This document shows, one piece after another, positions 11,866 to 21,738 of a DNA stretch of 64,000 nt. The translations under genes were made by a program, and so were the position numbers. The notes under the pieces are model-generated. The model did not search any database. It was not told the origin of the DNA and saw only the letters and a program-made list of their open reading frames with translations. This stretch comes from Azolla caroliniana (Eukaryota > Polypodiophyta), in contig JBHGNT010000010.1 of NCBI GenBank assembly GCA_043228905.1, positions 12,834,001-12,898,000 on the forward strand, given 5' to 3'. Position 1 is the first letter of the stretch, and the number at the start of each line of letters is the position of its first letter.

Positions 11866-12246
11866 TGACCTAGGGCAAACAATGTGTATTATGATTATAG
11901 TTGATGTTATTATCTTTGTATACTATTATTAGTGTAACGACTATACTGAGAGAGAGAGAGAGAGAGAGCGATACACAGTATGTCTCTGTTGTAACTGCCA
12001 CCAGGCGAAGATTGTGAGCAAGAGATCGTTGCCTCTGTGCTCCCTGTTACACTCTTTGACATAGTGATAGTTTGGAGTCAGTGGACTCCCGTGGTTTTTC
12101 CCTCTCAGGGTTTTCCACGTTAACATCTTGTGTATTCTCTTTCTGTTTGTGTACTTACCTCCATTCCCATTTCTTCTGCGTTTCACTATCATCAAGTGAT
12201 CTACGTTTTGGTTGTGGCCGGAGATTATTCCTCATATTACTTGTCA

Positions 12247-12307
12247 TCTAGTTTGTTAGGATACTCGGCTCTCACCCGAGAGACCCGGGTTCAACTCTCG
12301 ACAATGG
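12247..12307 (+). repeat. tRNA-Glu-like module 1, 5'-truncated by copia F
   Basis: Lacks the first 9-10 nt of the module. The A-box remainder, a CTC anticodon loop and the B box ggttcaactct remain. Confidence 0.6.
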
Positions 12308-12775
12308 CATAGACAATATCAAATATCAAATTTTCGATTCATGTCATGTGTTAACTGATTGATAACTCAAAAACTCAAGACCTAAAGTAGTTGTTACAAT
12401 AATGTACAATTAACAAAATAATCAATATTATATTTCTAGGATTGATCACGAACTTTACTTTAATGTTTTTCTCCTAACATCAATTTTGAAACTTCATCCA
12501 TTATTTTGTTAATCATAGAGGTTTCAAATGAAATTTAACAAAACATTATGTTGTTCGGTACAAGAAGAAGAAGTATACATATTCGTGGTTATTCTTGAAG
12601 ATTAATACGACAAATTAGTACACCAACAATTATAGTTTCGATAACTTCATTCATTTCAAAAAACACGTATAGATTCTAGAATAATTATCAAATGTCAATG
12701 GGCATTGCACCATGTTTCTTTACTTGTAGCGAAGGACTAGAATATTACATTAACTAATTCATTTACTAAATGAAT

Positions 12776-12846
12776 TCTATTGTAGTCAAGTTGCCTCGGA
12801 TCGTTGATTTTTACCCGAGACGCCCAGGTACAAGTACAGGCATTGG
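12776..12846 (+). repeat. tRNA-like module 2, unit C
   Basis: Almost the same degenerate sequence as the 7199 copy, including gtcaagttgcctcggatcg. Confidence 0.5.
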
Positions 12847-13030
12847 AAACACTAGATACATCATACATCATGAGTAAATGTGGCATCGATAAAAACCCTT
12901 GAAATTATTATATCTTAAAATCGAGAGTGTGTTAGAATAATCCTCAGTTTTTTGTTGATGCTTTCGAAATATATAAATATTATTTATTTCCAATCAATGA
13001 TTGCAATATTAAAAAGTGTAAAAGATGTGA

Positions 13031-13102
13031 TCCATTGTAGTCTAGTTGGGTAGGATACATGGCTCTCACCCGAGAGACCCGGGTTCAACTCCCGGCAATG
13101 GA
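13031..13102 (+). tRNA. tRNA-Glu(CTC)-like module, unit C
   Basis: A well-preserved copy. The acceptor stem tccattg/caatgga is perfect, the A box is tagtctagttgg, the anticodon loop ctctcac gives CTC, the T arm is intact and the B box is ggttcaactcc. The anticodon stem has a change (catgg against ccgag). A run of four T lies about 22 nt downstream (caaattttcg), a possible weak Pol III stop. Confidence 0.5.
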
Positions 13103-13416
13103 AACGACAATATCATATATCAAATTTTCGACGCATGTCATGTGTTAACTGTTTGATAAATCTAAAACTCAAGACCTTGTACAATTAACAAAATAATCAA
13201 TATTATGTTTGAAGGATTGATGACGAACTTTACTTTGATTTTTTTCTCCTAACATCAATTTCTAAAGTTAATCCCATTCTTCAATTAACGGTAGAGGTTT
13301 CAAATGAAATTTGACAAAACATTATGTTGTTCGGGAGAAGAAAAACCAGTATATTTAGTCATGGTTATTCCTCAACATTGTGATGACAAATTAGTACACC
13401 AACAATTATTATAGTT

Positions 13417-13421
13417 TGGAT
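13417..13421. other. Target-site duplication of copia A, left copy
   Basis: tggat, repeated exactly at 62390-62394 on the other side of the nested stack. Confidence 0.85.
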
Positions 13422-14060
13422 TGATAGAAATATTGAGAATCGATTCGATAGGTATATAGAGTTACAACTACAGAGATGGGATATATGAAAACAAAACTTT
13501 TATTGCATATGAAAGTAGCTTACAATGGTAGTTTTCCCATGCACTCACACCTTAGAGCTTAGATAGGATATGGACCAGCTCACTACAAAATTAGTGGGGA
13601 CTAATAATCAAGCCAACCACTATGAAAAGAAAGTGGATTGCTTTCTATGTTTGGTCTAAGTATAACATTACATGTGCAAGTTAGTTGATAGTAGTGGAGA
13701 TATTCCTTTTCTGTCAATTGACTTGTCATTTTATATGACCAACTCCCTAGGTACAGGCTAGTGTGAGATAGTACTTATCTTGAAGTCAATGACGCATACT
13801 TCAAGACTAAGTAAATCGTATCTTGCCCACAAAATATTCTAGTTGACTTGATTAGCCAATCCTATTACCTATTTCTCTCTTTCCTAAATACATTGTGTCC
13901 TACGTATCTACGGTTTCCTAGATTAACACCTTATCGACCCATATGGTCGAGTTGCACACTAGTTGCTCCTCATTTGGGGCACTATCACAAAATGTGCACT
14001 ATAAGAGCACATATGGGGATAGATTTACAACTTGGGGTTGATCAATGATTATATCTAACA
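13422..14060 (-). repeat. Copia A 3' LTR
   Basis: Minus-strand LTR of 639 bp. In plus orientation it begins tgatagaaatattgag and ends tatctaaca, matching the LTR at 61959-62389 at both ends. About 200 bp near 13835-14040 has no counterpart in the right LTR. Confidence 0.88.
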
Positions 14061-14070
14061 CGCCCCCTCA
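14061..14070 (-). other. Polypurine tract of copia A
   Basis: Minus strand tgagggggcg immediately before the 3' LTR. Confidence 0.8.
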
Positions 14071-15776
14071 ATGATCAACCCATTGAGTTCACTTGAAATT
14101 GGGCCAACTCCTAGTCGTGGAAGGTGTTGTTGTAACTGTTCTGCTCCAAGCAACATTTTCTGATGTCGGACAATACTCAAGCTCCACAGTCTCATCATTT
14201 ATTAGCTCCCGAACATAGTGATATTGAATCTCCATGTGTTTAGTATGTGCATGAAATACAGGGTTCTTGGCAATGGCCATGCAACTCTGATTGTCACACC
14301 TCAATACCGTTGTCGTCCTTATTGGAATGCCACATCCGTAAGGATTCTTCTTAGCCCAACTACCTTGCATGCCGCTTTGTATTCTCCCTCCGTTGAAGAT
14401 AGTGCTACTATTGGTTGTTTTTTACTACTCTATGAAAGAACTCCAGAACCTATTGAAAAACAATATCCAGAAACTGATTTTCTGGAATCACTATCTCCAG
14501 CCCAGTCAGAGTCGCAATACCCACTAAGTTCTTCAATTGTTGGCTTGTAGAAGATTCCGTAATTTAAATTACCCACAATGTACTTTAATACACGAAGAGC
14601 AACTTTCCAATGAGTCTCCTTCGGCTTGTTGCTGAATCGACTCACCACACTGACTGCAAAACAAATATCCGACCTAGTGTTGCATAGGAAAATTAGACTT
14701 CCTACTAGTTGTCTATACTTCCTTATGTCAACCATTGGTGATGGGTCTTCTTGGGATAGTTTGCAGTTTGACTCCATTGGAGTTGACTTCAACTTGTTGT
14801 CCATCATCCCAAAGGTCTTCAAGATCTCTGTTGCATACTTTCTTTGTGACATGAAGATGCCAACTGAAGTTTGCCAAACCTCAATTCCAAGGAAGTAGTG
14901 TAGAATCCCCAAGTCTGTCATTTCAAACTCAGTTTTCAAACACTCTTGTGTTTGGCCAATGCACTCTTCATGGTCACCAGTAAGAACTAGGGTATCCACA
15001 TAAATGATGATGATGACTTGTTTCCCGTCCTTCATTTTGACATACATAGTTGCATGCGAAGCACATTGCTTAAAGTTGATTGATCGTAAGAAGCTGTGTA
15101 TCCTCTTTTTCCAAGCTCTTGGTGCTTGCTTTAGACCATACAACGCCTTCTTCAGCTTGCATACTTTGTTTTTTGAATTCGGCATCTCAAACCCCAGTGG
15201 TTGCATCATGTATACCTCCTCCTTGAGATGCCCATTCAGAAATGCCAATTTGACATCCATTTGGTAAATCGGCCATCCTCTTGAAGCGGCCAACGCTATG
15301 ACCATTCGAATTGTTGTCATGCGAGTTGTCGGGGCAAATGTTTCTTGTACATCGAACCCTTCAATTTGGGAGTATCCTTGGGCTACAAGCCTAGCCTTGA
15401 ATTTCTCCAAAGAACCATCAGCTTTATACTTTACTTTCCACAACCACTTCCTGCCTATCACCTTCTTCTTCGTTGGCCTCTCTACCAACTCCCATGTGTC
15501 ATTTTTCATGATGCTATCATATTCTGATATCATCTCCTTTTTCCACTTCGGGTTGGCCATGGCTTCCTCCACCGAGGTCAGTTCACTCATTGAGCCGATG
15601 ATGTCCACCATCGGAGCCATGTTGACAATGTGGTCAGAGGTTCTCCCTTGCTCCTGTATTATTCTTGATCTTCGTAATCCATCAGTTGAGGTTTCAAGAA
15701 ACTCAACTTTAGGAGTACGGTCATTGAAGAGTTGTTGAGCCCACTTAGGTATTTTCTTTACATGTGGGACTGGCAT
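14071..15776 (-). pseudogene. Copia A reverse transcriptase and RNase H
   Basis: A 448-residue open stretch (14430-15776) holds most of the copia reverse transcriptase: IGRKWLWKVKYKADGS, VQETFAPTTRMTTIR, MDVKLAFLNGHLKEEVYM, KALYGLKQAPRAW. The catalytic motif reads YVDTLVLTG instead of YVDD, so a catalytic aspartate is replaced by threonine. RNase H follows (GYCDSDWAGDSDSRKSVSGYCF) and is frame-shifted near 14430; its end is in another frame at 14089-14370 (RCDNQSCMAIAKNP, HTKHMEIQYHYVRE). The polypurine tract and 3' LTR lie directly downstream. Long open frame plus a dead active site suggests fairly recent inactivation. Confidence 0.88.
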
Positions 15777-16600
15777 AGGCTGAACTAATGAGCCATTACC
15801 GTCAGATGGTTCAGCTTCCTTTTCTGGACAATGGGTCGGGATTGGGTAAAATACCTCTTCAGTTGATGAGATAACTTGAGAATCGTTGTTCTCAGCTAGC
15901 TATGGTTGTTCTTCATCAAACACCACATCACAGCTTGTCAATATCTTTCTTGCCTCTGGATCGTAGAGTCGATAGGCCTTTGACTCTTCACTATATCCGA
16001 GAAAGATACACTTCTTGCTTTTAGCATCCAACTTCTTTCTGCTCTCATCTAGAACATGTGCGTAGCACTTAAACCCAAAGGTTCTGAAGTGCAGCACTAA
16101 AGGTTTCTTGCCTAAATAAGCTTCGTGGGGTGCTTTCCCTTGAAGTGCCTTTATGTAGCTCTAATTGAGGATGTAAACAACTGTATTCACTGCTTTAGCC
16201 CAGAATGGGTCAGGCAACGCTTGTGCCTTCAACATAGACCTAGCCATCTCGCAACTGTTCGGTTTCGACATTCGACAACACCATTTTGTTGTGGGGTGTA
16301 GGCAGTTGTAAGTTGGTGCTTAATTCCATGCTCTTTGTAATAGTCACAGAATTCTATTGATAAGAATTCTCCACCTCGATCAGAGCGTAACTCCTTCAGT
16401 AACTTTTTGGACTGTCTCTCAACAAACTTATGCCATCTTTTGGAGATTTTAAAAGCTTCAGCCTTCACCCGAAGGAAGTAAACCCACATCTTTCTACTGA
16501 AGTTGTCGACTACTAGCATATAGTAGAGAGATCCACCCATTGCAGGAGTCACCATTTTTCCAGAGAGGTCGATGTGTATTAGCTGTAGAGGAGTCTTTGT
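15777..16600 (-). pseudogene. Copia A integrase core and C-terminus
   Basis: Integrase core in pieces: 16229-16555 has VVDNFSRKMWVYFL, the second Asp in ELRSDRGGEF, and the Glu in TPQQNGVVE at D35E spacing, followed by a frameshift at CRNRTVAR. The stretch 15900-16097 carries the C-terminal region (HFRTFGFKCYAHV, KKCIFLGYSEESKAYRLYDP). Stops near 15900 and between 16097 and 16229 break it. Confidence 0.8.
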
Positions 16601-17917
16601 TTGATTTTGACTCTCTTTTGTGAATAGCTGATCTTTGATGCTTGCCCATCATACAAGCATCACAAACATGACTTAAGTCAGATAGGGTTGGCAACCCAAC
16701 TACCATATTCGACTTCTTCATCTCCTTCAACATAGCAACATTGAGATTCCCAAATCTCTCATGCCATTGCTTTGTGTTAGTCCTTGTGTTGTGGTCAGTA
16801 GAAATGGTAAGTGCACTCAGCTCATAGAGATTGTTGCGCCTTACCCCTATTCCTACAACCTTGCCAGCAAAATCTGTTATTTCTGCACCGGACTTCTTGA
16901 ATCGAACATCAAGACCCTTGTCGGTCAGTGCAGAAATGGACAATAGATTCTTCTTAAGATCTGGCATGTACAACACTTGAGAGAGATGCTTTGTCTCGCC
17001 GATCGTTGCTTTGAGGAAGATGGTTCCAGTTCCTTTGGCTGGACATCGAGCGTTGTTCCCAACCACAACATTGATGGGCTCTTGTAGAGGTATCCAGGAA
17101 CTATACCAGTCACGATTACTGGTCATATGTCGGGACGCTCCACTATCGAGATTCAAAGAGTCGTCGACAACTTGGGTGTCAACTGAAGAACACACTTCTT
17201 CAGTTGCGACCCATAACTCAAGCTCATCTACGACGTTGTTGGCAGACTCGAGCTCTCTCCAAAAGGTCTTACTAGAACCATTCTTCTCGTCTGTCCTCTT
17301 CTTCCGACAATCCTTGATTGTGTGACCCTTCTTGTCACAATAGAAACACGATCCATTGAACTTCTTCTTTGGTATCCTATACACATTGTTTGAATTGGAT
17401 GCCCCTTTACCCCTAGTCCTAGAGACAAATGCCGAATCTTCCCTTCCTTCTCTTGTATTCAGCCCAAGCTCCTCTTCAGGCAGCATCGCACTTAGTTCAT
17501 CAAATTTTAAAGGAGTGGGTCGAACCTGAGTGTTCAATGATGTCACAATGCCATCATACTTGAAAGGAAGTACTCGAATGCACCGACGAGCCATATCCTC
17601 TTGAGAGACAACTACTCCAACAGCCGCTAGCTGATCTTGAAGATCCTTAATCCTTTTTACAAAGGATTCTACTTTCTCTCCATCGGCAAGCTTCTCTGCA
17701 GCAAGCTGATTTTCAAGGTTTTGTATCCTTGTATAGTTTCTGGTCTCATACTGGCTGGCCAATATGCTCCAAGCTTCATGTGCCTTGGTTGTATGTTGCA
17801 CTAATGTTAGTACAGAGTCACACACACCAGTAACTATGGTACATAGCGCATCAACATTCCTTCTCTTCCAAGCTCAAAGTAGATCAACATATGGAGGGAT
17901 TGATGTGGTAGGGTGTG
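16494..17917 (-). pseudogene. Copia A gag, protease and pre-integrase (main copy)
   Basis: A 443-residue open stretch with the gag helical region (DSVLTLVQHTTKAHEAW, FVKRIKDLQDQLAAVGV), the CCHC knuckle CFYCDKKGHTIKDC, protease LNLDSGASRHMTSNRDWY with DSGA intact, and the pre-integrase block ending CDACMMGKHQRSAIHK. The N-terminal part continues to 17917, where the LTR of copia C interrupts at a gtgtg target. The missing N-terminal end lies at 51312 and onward. A second, diverged copy of this gag stretch is at 19912-20808. Confidence 0.88.
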
Positions 17918-18004
17918 TGTTGGGGACAAGGCCGTCAATGTGGAAGTGCAAGCAATATTCGTGATGAAGAAGAACCTGTGTATGCATGAGCAAGATAGAC
18001 ACAT

Positions 18005-18041
<37 letters not shown>

Positions 18042-18232
18042 CACAAAGGAAACGTTATATTCCAATAGCAACAGTTACAAATGATAACCAACCTTTACTA
18101 AAGGTTACATAGTCACTTTATATAGTGACTATCCTAGGGCAATTGCCCTTTATGCTATTTACAAAAATGGCCCAAACTTGGGCTGTCCAAAGAGACAATG
18201 TGAATACGGCCATTATACACTTGTATTCGACA
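17918..18232 (-). repeat. Copia C 3' LTR
   Basis: 315 bp from tgttggggacaagg to attcgaca, with a GA tract at 18008-18040 and a palindromic TATA region near 18115 (agtcactttatatagtgact). It aligns with 20814-21144 and 50986-51306. The polypurine tract, minus strand cgggggag, follows at 18233. Confidence 0.88.
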
Positions 18233-18600
18233 CTCCCCCGTAATGGGTGTATACATGGGTTATCCAAAGAATTATAGGTATATATACAAGGTTTATCAGA
18301 CAGATCGGTTTTGTCAGAGTCGGCAAGATCCAAAGACAGAGGACCGAACTGGTCAGGTCAGAAGAGCTGACGCCGATCCTTAGAGAACCGATGTGGGTGG
18401 TCCGAAACCATCCTGTGCTGTGTGTCTGACTTTAATCAGACCGATTTTTCATTACACCCATCTGGCGCCGAAGGGACCGTAACCGATCCGCCGAAAGACA
18501 CTTGGTCATTCTATCTGCGACATTATTGGTTCTGGATATCTTCTCAAAACTGATTTTCCCTGAAATGACATAGTCCCAAACGAAGTGATATCGAACGTCG
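18233..18600 (-). other. Copia C 3' untranslated region and RNase H tail
   Basis: Begins with the polypurine tract (18233-18240). About 200 bp lacks a gene; then the end of RNase H is recognisable in reverse, with homology to 21145-21297 plus 29107-29330 of copia B. Confidence 0.6.
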
Positions 18601-19545
18601 ATATGCTTAGAGGCGTTGTGGTGAACCGGATCTTTTGACAGAGCAACAACACCCTAACTGTCGCTGTAGACAACTAGAGACGAGTCGGAGTCGACCTGTC
18701 GAAACTTGTGCGCCAGCCGACCGAACCATAAAGCTTCTTTTGTCGCGTCGGACGCAACTACATATTCCGCTTCGGTCGTTGAGGTGGCTATGCACTCCTG
18801 AAGTTTTGACTTCCACGAGATTGCTCCATTGCTGAATTTGAAACAATATCCGGTTGTTGATTTCCGATTGTCCACACAACCGGTTAAGTCCGAGTCGGTG
18901 TAACTGACTACACCTAAGGTTGAGTTCGGGCCGAAAAGAATGTCATGATCTTTTGTGCCAGCTAGATATCTAAACACATGCTTGATTGCGTTCTAGTGCG
19001 ATCGGTAGAGAATGCCACAAAGCCTTTCAGCTGCTCCATATAGATTTCCTCCTGTAGGTCACCGTGGAGGAATGTCGTTTTTACATCTAGTTGAATTAGC
19101 TCCAAGTTGTCAGCGGCGATGACGCCGAGCATGAAACGAAGGGTCGTCATTTTCACCACTGGTGGAAAGATTTCGTCGAAGTTGACGCCATATTCTTGTC
19201 GAAATCCCTTCGCAACTAATCTGGCCTTGTACTTTGGGGTGGTCGAGTCGGACGTCTCTTTTAGTCGATAGACCCACTTACATGGAAGAGCACGTCGATT
19301 CTTCGGTAATTCGACCAAGTTCCAAGTCTTGTTTGCCCGAATGGAGTGTATTTCCGACTCCATCGCCAGATGCCATGTGGCTGAATCGACAGATGCTGAT
19401 GCTTCTTCATAAGACATCGGTTCTCCGGCGTCGGTAAAGAATATTCTGGGAGAGTACCTCTCCGGAGGTTGGGATAGTCTCTTGGATCTGCGAGGTATGA
19501 CTAGACTAGTCACACCGAGTGCCGATGTCAGATGGTCGGGACCCA
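18600..19545 (-). pseudogene. Copia C RNase H joined to reverse transcriptase N-terminal half
   Basis: RNase H (18654-18977: VSYTDSDLTGCVDNRK, STTEAEYVVASDATKEALW) is joined near 19006 to the front half of the reverse transcriptase (19012-19545: ALPCKWVYRLKE, YGVNFDEIFPPVVKM, LDVKTTFLHGDLQEEIYM). About 0.7 kb containing the YVDD palm segment is missing. A tcgg shared by the two edges suggests a microhomology deletion. Upstream, the homology to copia B stops at a GPDHLTS stretch near 19540. Confidence 0.75.
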
Positions 19546-19911
19546 ATGTCAGGGCCATAGCCAAAGACAAGTTTAACATGAAGAAAAGAATGAGAAATAG
19601 AAAATAAGAGAGGAATGAGAGAGAAATAAGATATTGAAAATGTATTAGCAATGAGAACAACGGTTACAAGAGTACGCCGAAGACTGGCGTTGAACCGGAA
19701 TGGTTCATCAATAGTTCGCTATATGTTTATATAGCATGCTTTGGATACATGCATGCTCGCCACCTCATAGGCACGCATGGTAGCCATTTTTCATCCATGC
19801 AAGCATGACACTTGGTAATCATGCGTTAGCCTATGCGGTGGCAACGTTTCACACTATTAGATATATTTCTTCATGATCTAATATAAGAATTTACAATTTA
19901 ATAAATGTAAG
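19546..19911. other. Unexplained 366-bp segment, LTR-like
   Basis: Lies between copia C and the second gag copy and matches neither. On the minus strand it could be an LTR: TG near 19893 to CA at 19546, with a TATA-like tatataaac and many short repeats of gcatg. No target duplication flanks it. No coding sequence is seen. Confidence 0.4.
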
Positions 19912-20813
19912 GAAGACGGTTCCGGTTCCTTTGGCTAGACATCGAGCATTGTTCCCGACCACAACATTGATGGGCTCTTGTAGAGGTGTCTAAGAGCTAT
20001 ACCAGTCACGATTACTGGTCACATCTCGGCATGCTCCACTATCGAGAATCCAAGAGTTGTCGACAACTTGGGTATCAACTGAAGAACACACTTCTTCAGT
20101 TGCGACCCATAACTCAAGCTCATCTATGACGTTGTTGGCGGACTCGGGCTCTCTCCAAGAGGTCTTACTTGAACCATTCTTCTCGTCCGCCATCTTCTTC
20201 TAACAATCCTTGATTGTGTGACCCTTCTTGTCACAATAGAAACACGATCCATTGAACTTCTTCTTTGGTATCCTATTCGCATTGTTTGAATTGGATGCCC
20301 CTTTACCCCTAGTCCTAGAGACAAATGCCAAATTTTCCCTTCCTTCACTTGTCTTTAGCCGAAGCTCCTTTTCAAGCAGCATCGCACTTAGTTCATCAAA
20401 ATTTAAAGGAGTGGGTCGAATCTTAGTGTTCAATGATGTCACAATGCCATTATTCTTGAAAGGAAGTACTCGAATGCACTGACGATCCATATCCTCTTGA
20501 GAGACCACTACTCCAACAGCCACCAGCTGATCTTGAAGATCCTTAATCTGTTTTACAAAGGATTCTACTTTCTCTCCATCGGCAAACTTCTCTACAGCAA
20601 GCTGATTTTCAAGGTTTTGTATCCTTGTATAGTTTCTGGTCTCATACTTGATGGCCAATATTCTCCAAGCTTCATGTGCCTTGGTTGTATGTTGCACTAA
20701 TGTTAGTACAGAGTCACATACACCAGTGACTATGGTACACAACGCATGAGCATTCCTTCTCTTCTAGTCTCGAAGTAGATCAACATTTGGAGGGATTGAT
20801 GTGGTAGGGTGTG
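19912..20813 (-). pseudogene. Second copy of copia A gag and protease
   Basis: Parallel to 17030-17917 but diverged (roughly 15-20 residue differences in 150). It has MCTIVTGVCDSVLTLVQHT, the knuckle CFYCDKKGHTIKDC and a protease motif ILDSGACRDVTSNRDW where the conserved DSGAS is DSGAC. A stop follows the knuckle near 20199. The upstream end abuts the copia B LTR through the target duplication gtgtg (20809-20813). Because the sequence resumes on the far side of copia B as the copia A gag N-terminus, this copy, not the first, is the one continuous with the copia A 5' end. Confidence 0.82.
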
Positions 20814-20901
20814 TGTTGGGGACAAGGCCGTCAATGCGGAAGTGCAAGCAACATTCGTGATGAAGAAGAACCTGTGTATGCATGAGCAAGATAGACACAG
20901 A

Positions 20902-20953
<52 letters not shown>

Positions 20954-21144
20954 CACAAAGGAAACTTTATATTCTAATAGCAACAGTTACAAATGACAAC
21001 CAACCTTTACTAAAGGTTACATAGTCACTTTATATAGTGACTATCCTAGGGCAACTACCCTTTATGCTATTTACAAAAATGGCCCAAACTTGGGCTGTCC
21101 AAAGGGACAATGTGAATACGGCCATTATACACTCCTATTCGACA
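20814..21144 (-). repeat. Copia B 3' LTR
   Basis: 331 bp, tgttggggacaagg to attcgaca, with a GA tract of about 50 bp at 20903-20952. It is preceded by gtgtg and followed by the polypurine tract (minus strand cgggggag, 21145-21152). Confidence 0.9.
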
Positions 21145-21297
21145 CTCCCCCGTAATGGGCATATACATGGGTTATCTAAAGAATTACAAGTATATATACA
21201 AGGTCTATTAGACAGATCCGTTTTGTTAGAGTCGGCAAGATCCGAAGACAGAGGACCGAACTGGTCGGGTCGGAAGAGCTGAAGCCGATCCTCAAAG
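21145..21297 (-). other. Copia B polypurine tract and 3' untranslated stub
   Basis: Runs from the polypurine tract to the G3 insertion point. It aligns with 18233-18379 of copia C. Ends in caaag, the left target duplication of G3. Confidence 0.75.
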
Positions 21298-21688
21298 TGT
21301 TGTCTGCCTGGCCGGACTAGCCTCAACACAGGTGTCTATCCGACACTTCTCCAAAGGGGTGGTAAGGATTGGATGCTAGGTTACACGCGTAAGATGATTA
21401 CAATTAAGCACAGACGGTAAAACAATACGAAGATACATATAAACACGCAATAATTACTTTTGTATTACTTCCGTCCAAACCTTTACAAATCATTGGATCC
21501 TTTTATAGGCATCCGGCAAGGTTACAATCGGTGCGCTTAGGCAATCGGCATCCGAATCGGTTCGGATCCGGATCGGTACAACTGTACCGGATCCGTCCCT
21601 CCGAATAATAATTATACTATTATTTACTTCCTATTATCCGATCCGACTCTGCCTTCCCACTTGTCCTTGCTCTTCTGACCGGTCAACA
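21298..21688 (-). repeat. G3 3' LTR
   Basis: 391 bp, tgttgtctgcctgg to ccggtcaaca. It is the same length as the right LTR, with about six substitutions between them. Confidence 0.92.
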
Positions 21689-21738
21689 CATGGCACGCCC
21701 GTGGGAAAGTGCCTTGCACTTCGAATCCACTCCCGGCC

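Larger units (their letters stand above)
7770..12246 (+). mobile_element. Ty1/copia retrotransposon copia F, 5'-truncated
   Basis: A plus-strand copia element in the order gag, protease, integrase, reverse transcriptase, RNase H, polypurine tract, 3' LTR. It begins inside gag directly against satellite DNA, so the 5' LTR and primer site are missing. The right end returns to satellite inside module 1 (12247), a different phase from the left edge, so about 600 bp of satellite was lost and no target duplication is visible. The coding region carries at least ten stops. It is older or more decayed than the gypsy elements at 21-50 kb. Confidence 0.85.
11539..12246 (+). repeat. Copia F 3' LTR
   Basis: Starts tgttagaatctcgg and ends ttgtca, about 708 bp. 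It holds a tandem-repeat block (about 11590-11790), a TATA-like tataaata at 11858, a GA tract near 11949-11968, and ends where satellite module 1 resumes. No partner LTR is in the window, so its end is judged from the satellite junction and the CA terminus. Confidence 0.7.
12247..13421. repeat. tRNA-Glu-bearing satellite, block C
   Basis: Resumes inside module 1 at 12247 and carries module 2 at 12776 and module 1 at 13031. Module 1 spacing here is about 795 bp. It ends at 13421 with tttggat, the left copy of the target duplication of copia A. The satellite continues from the same point at 62390 (tggataacttg), which shows copia A inserted into an intact unit. Confidence 0.88.
17918..19545 (-). 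mobile_element. Copia C: partial, duplicated copy of copia B
   Basis: Minus-strand copia fragment made of a 3' LTR (17918-18232), polypurine tract, RNase H and part of the reverse transcriptase. It belongs to the same family as copia B and sits at exactly the same position in the copia A gag, preceded by the same gtgtg. This means the two are copies of one insertion, duplicated together with flanking copia A sequence, rather than two separate insertions. Its sequence ends near 19545, where unrelated DNA starts. G3, which interrupts copia B just after the LTR, is absent here. Confidence 0.75.

Noticed and set aside
20903-20952. Long GA tracts as possible genes or special elements
   Set aside because: They are microsatellites inside copia B/C LTRs, variable in length between copies.
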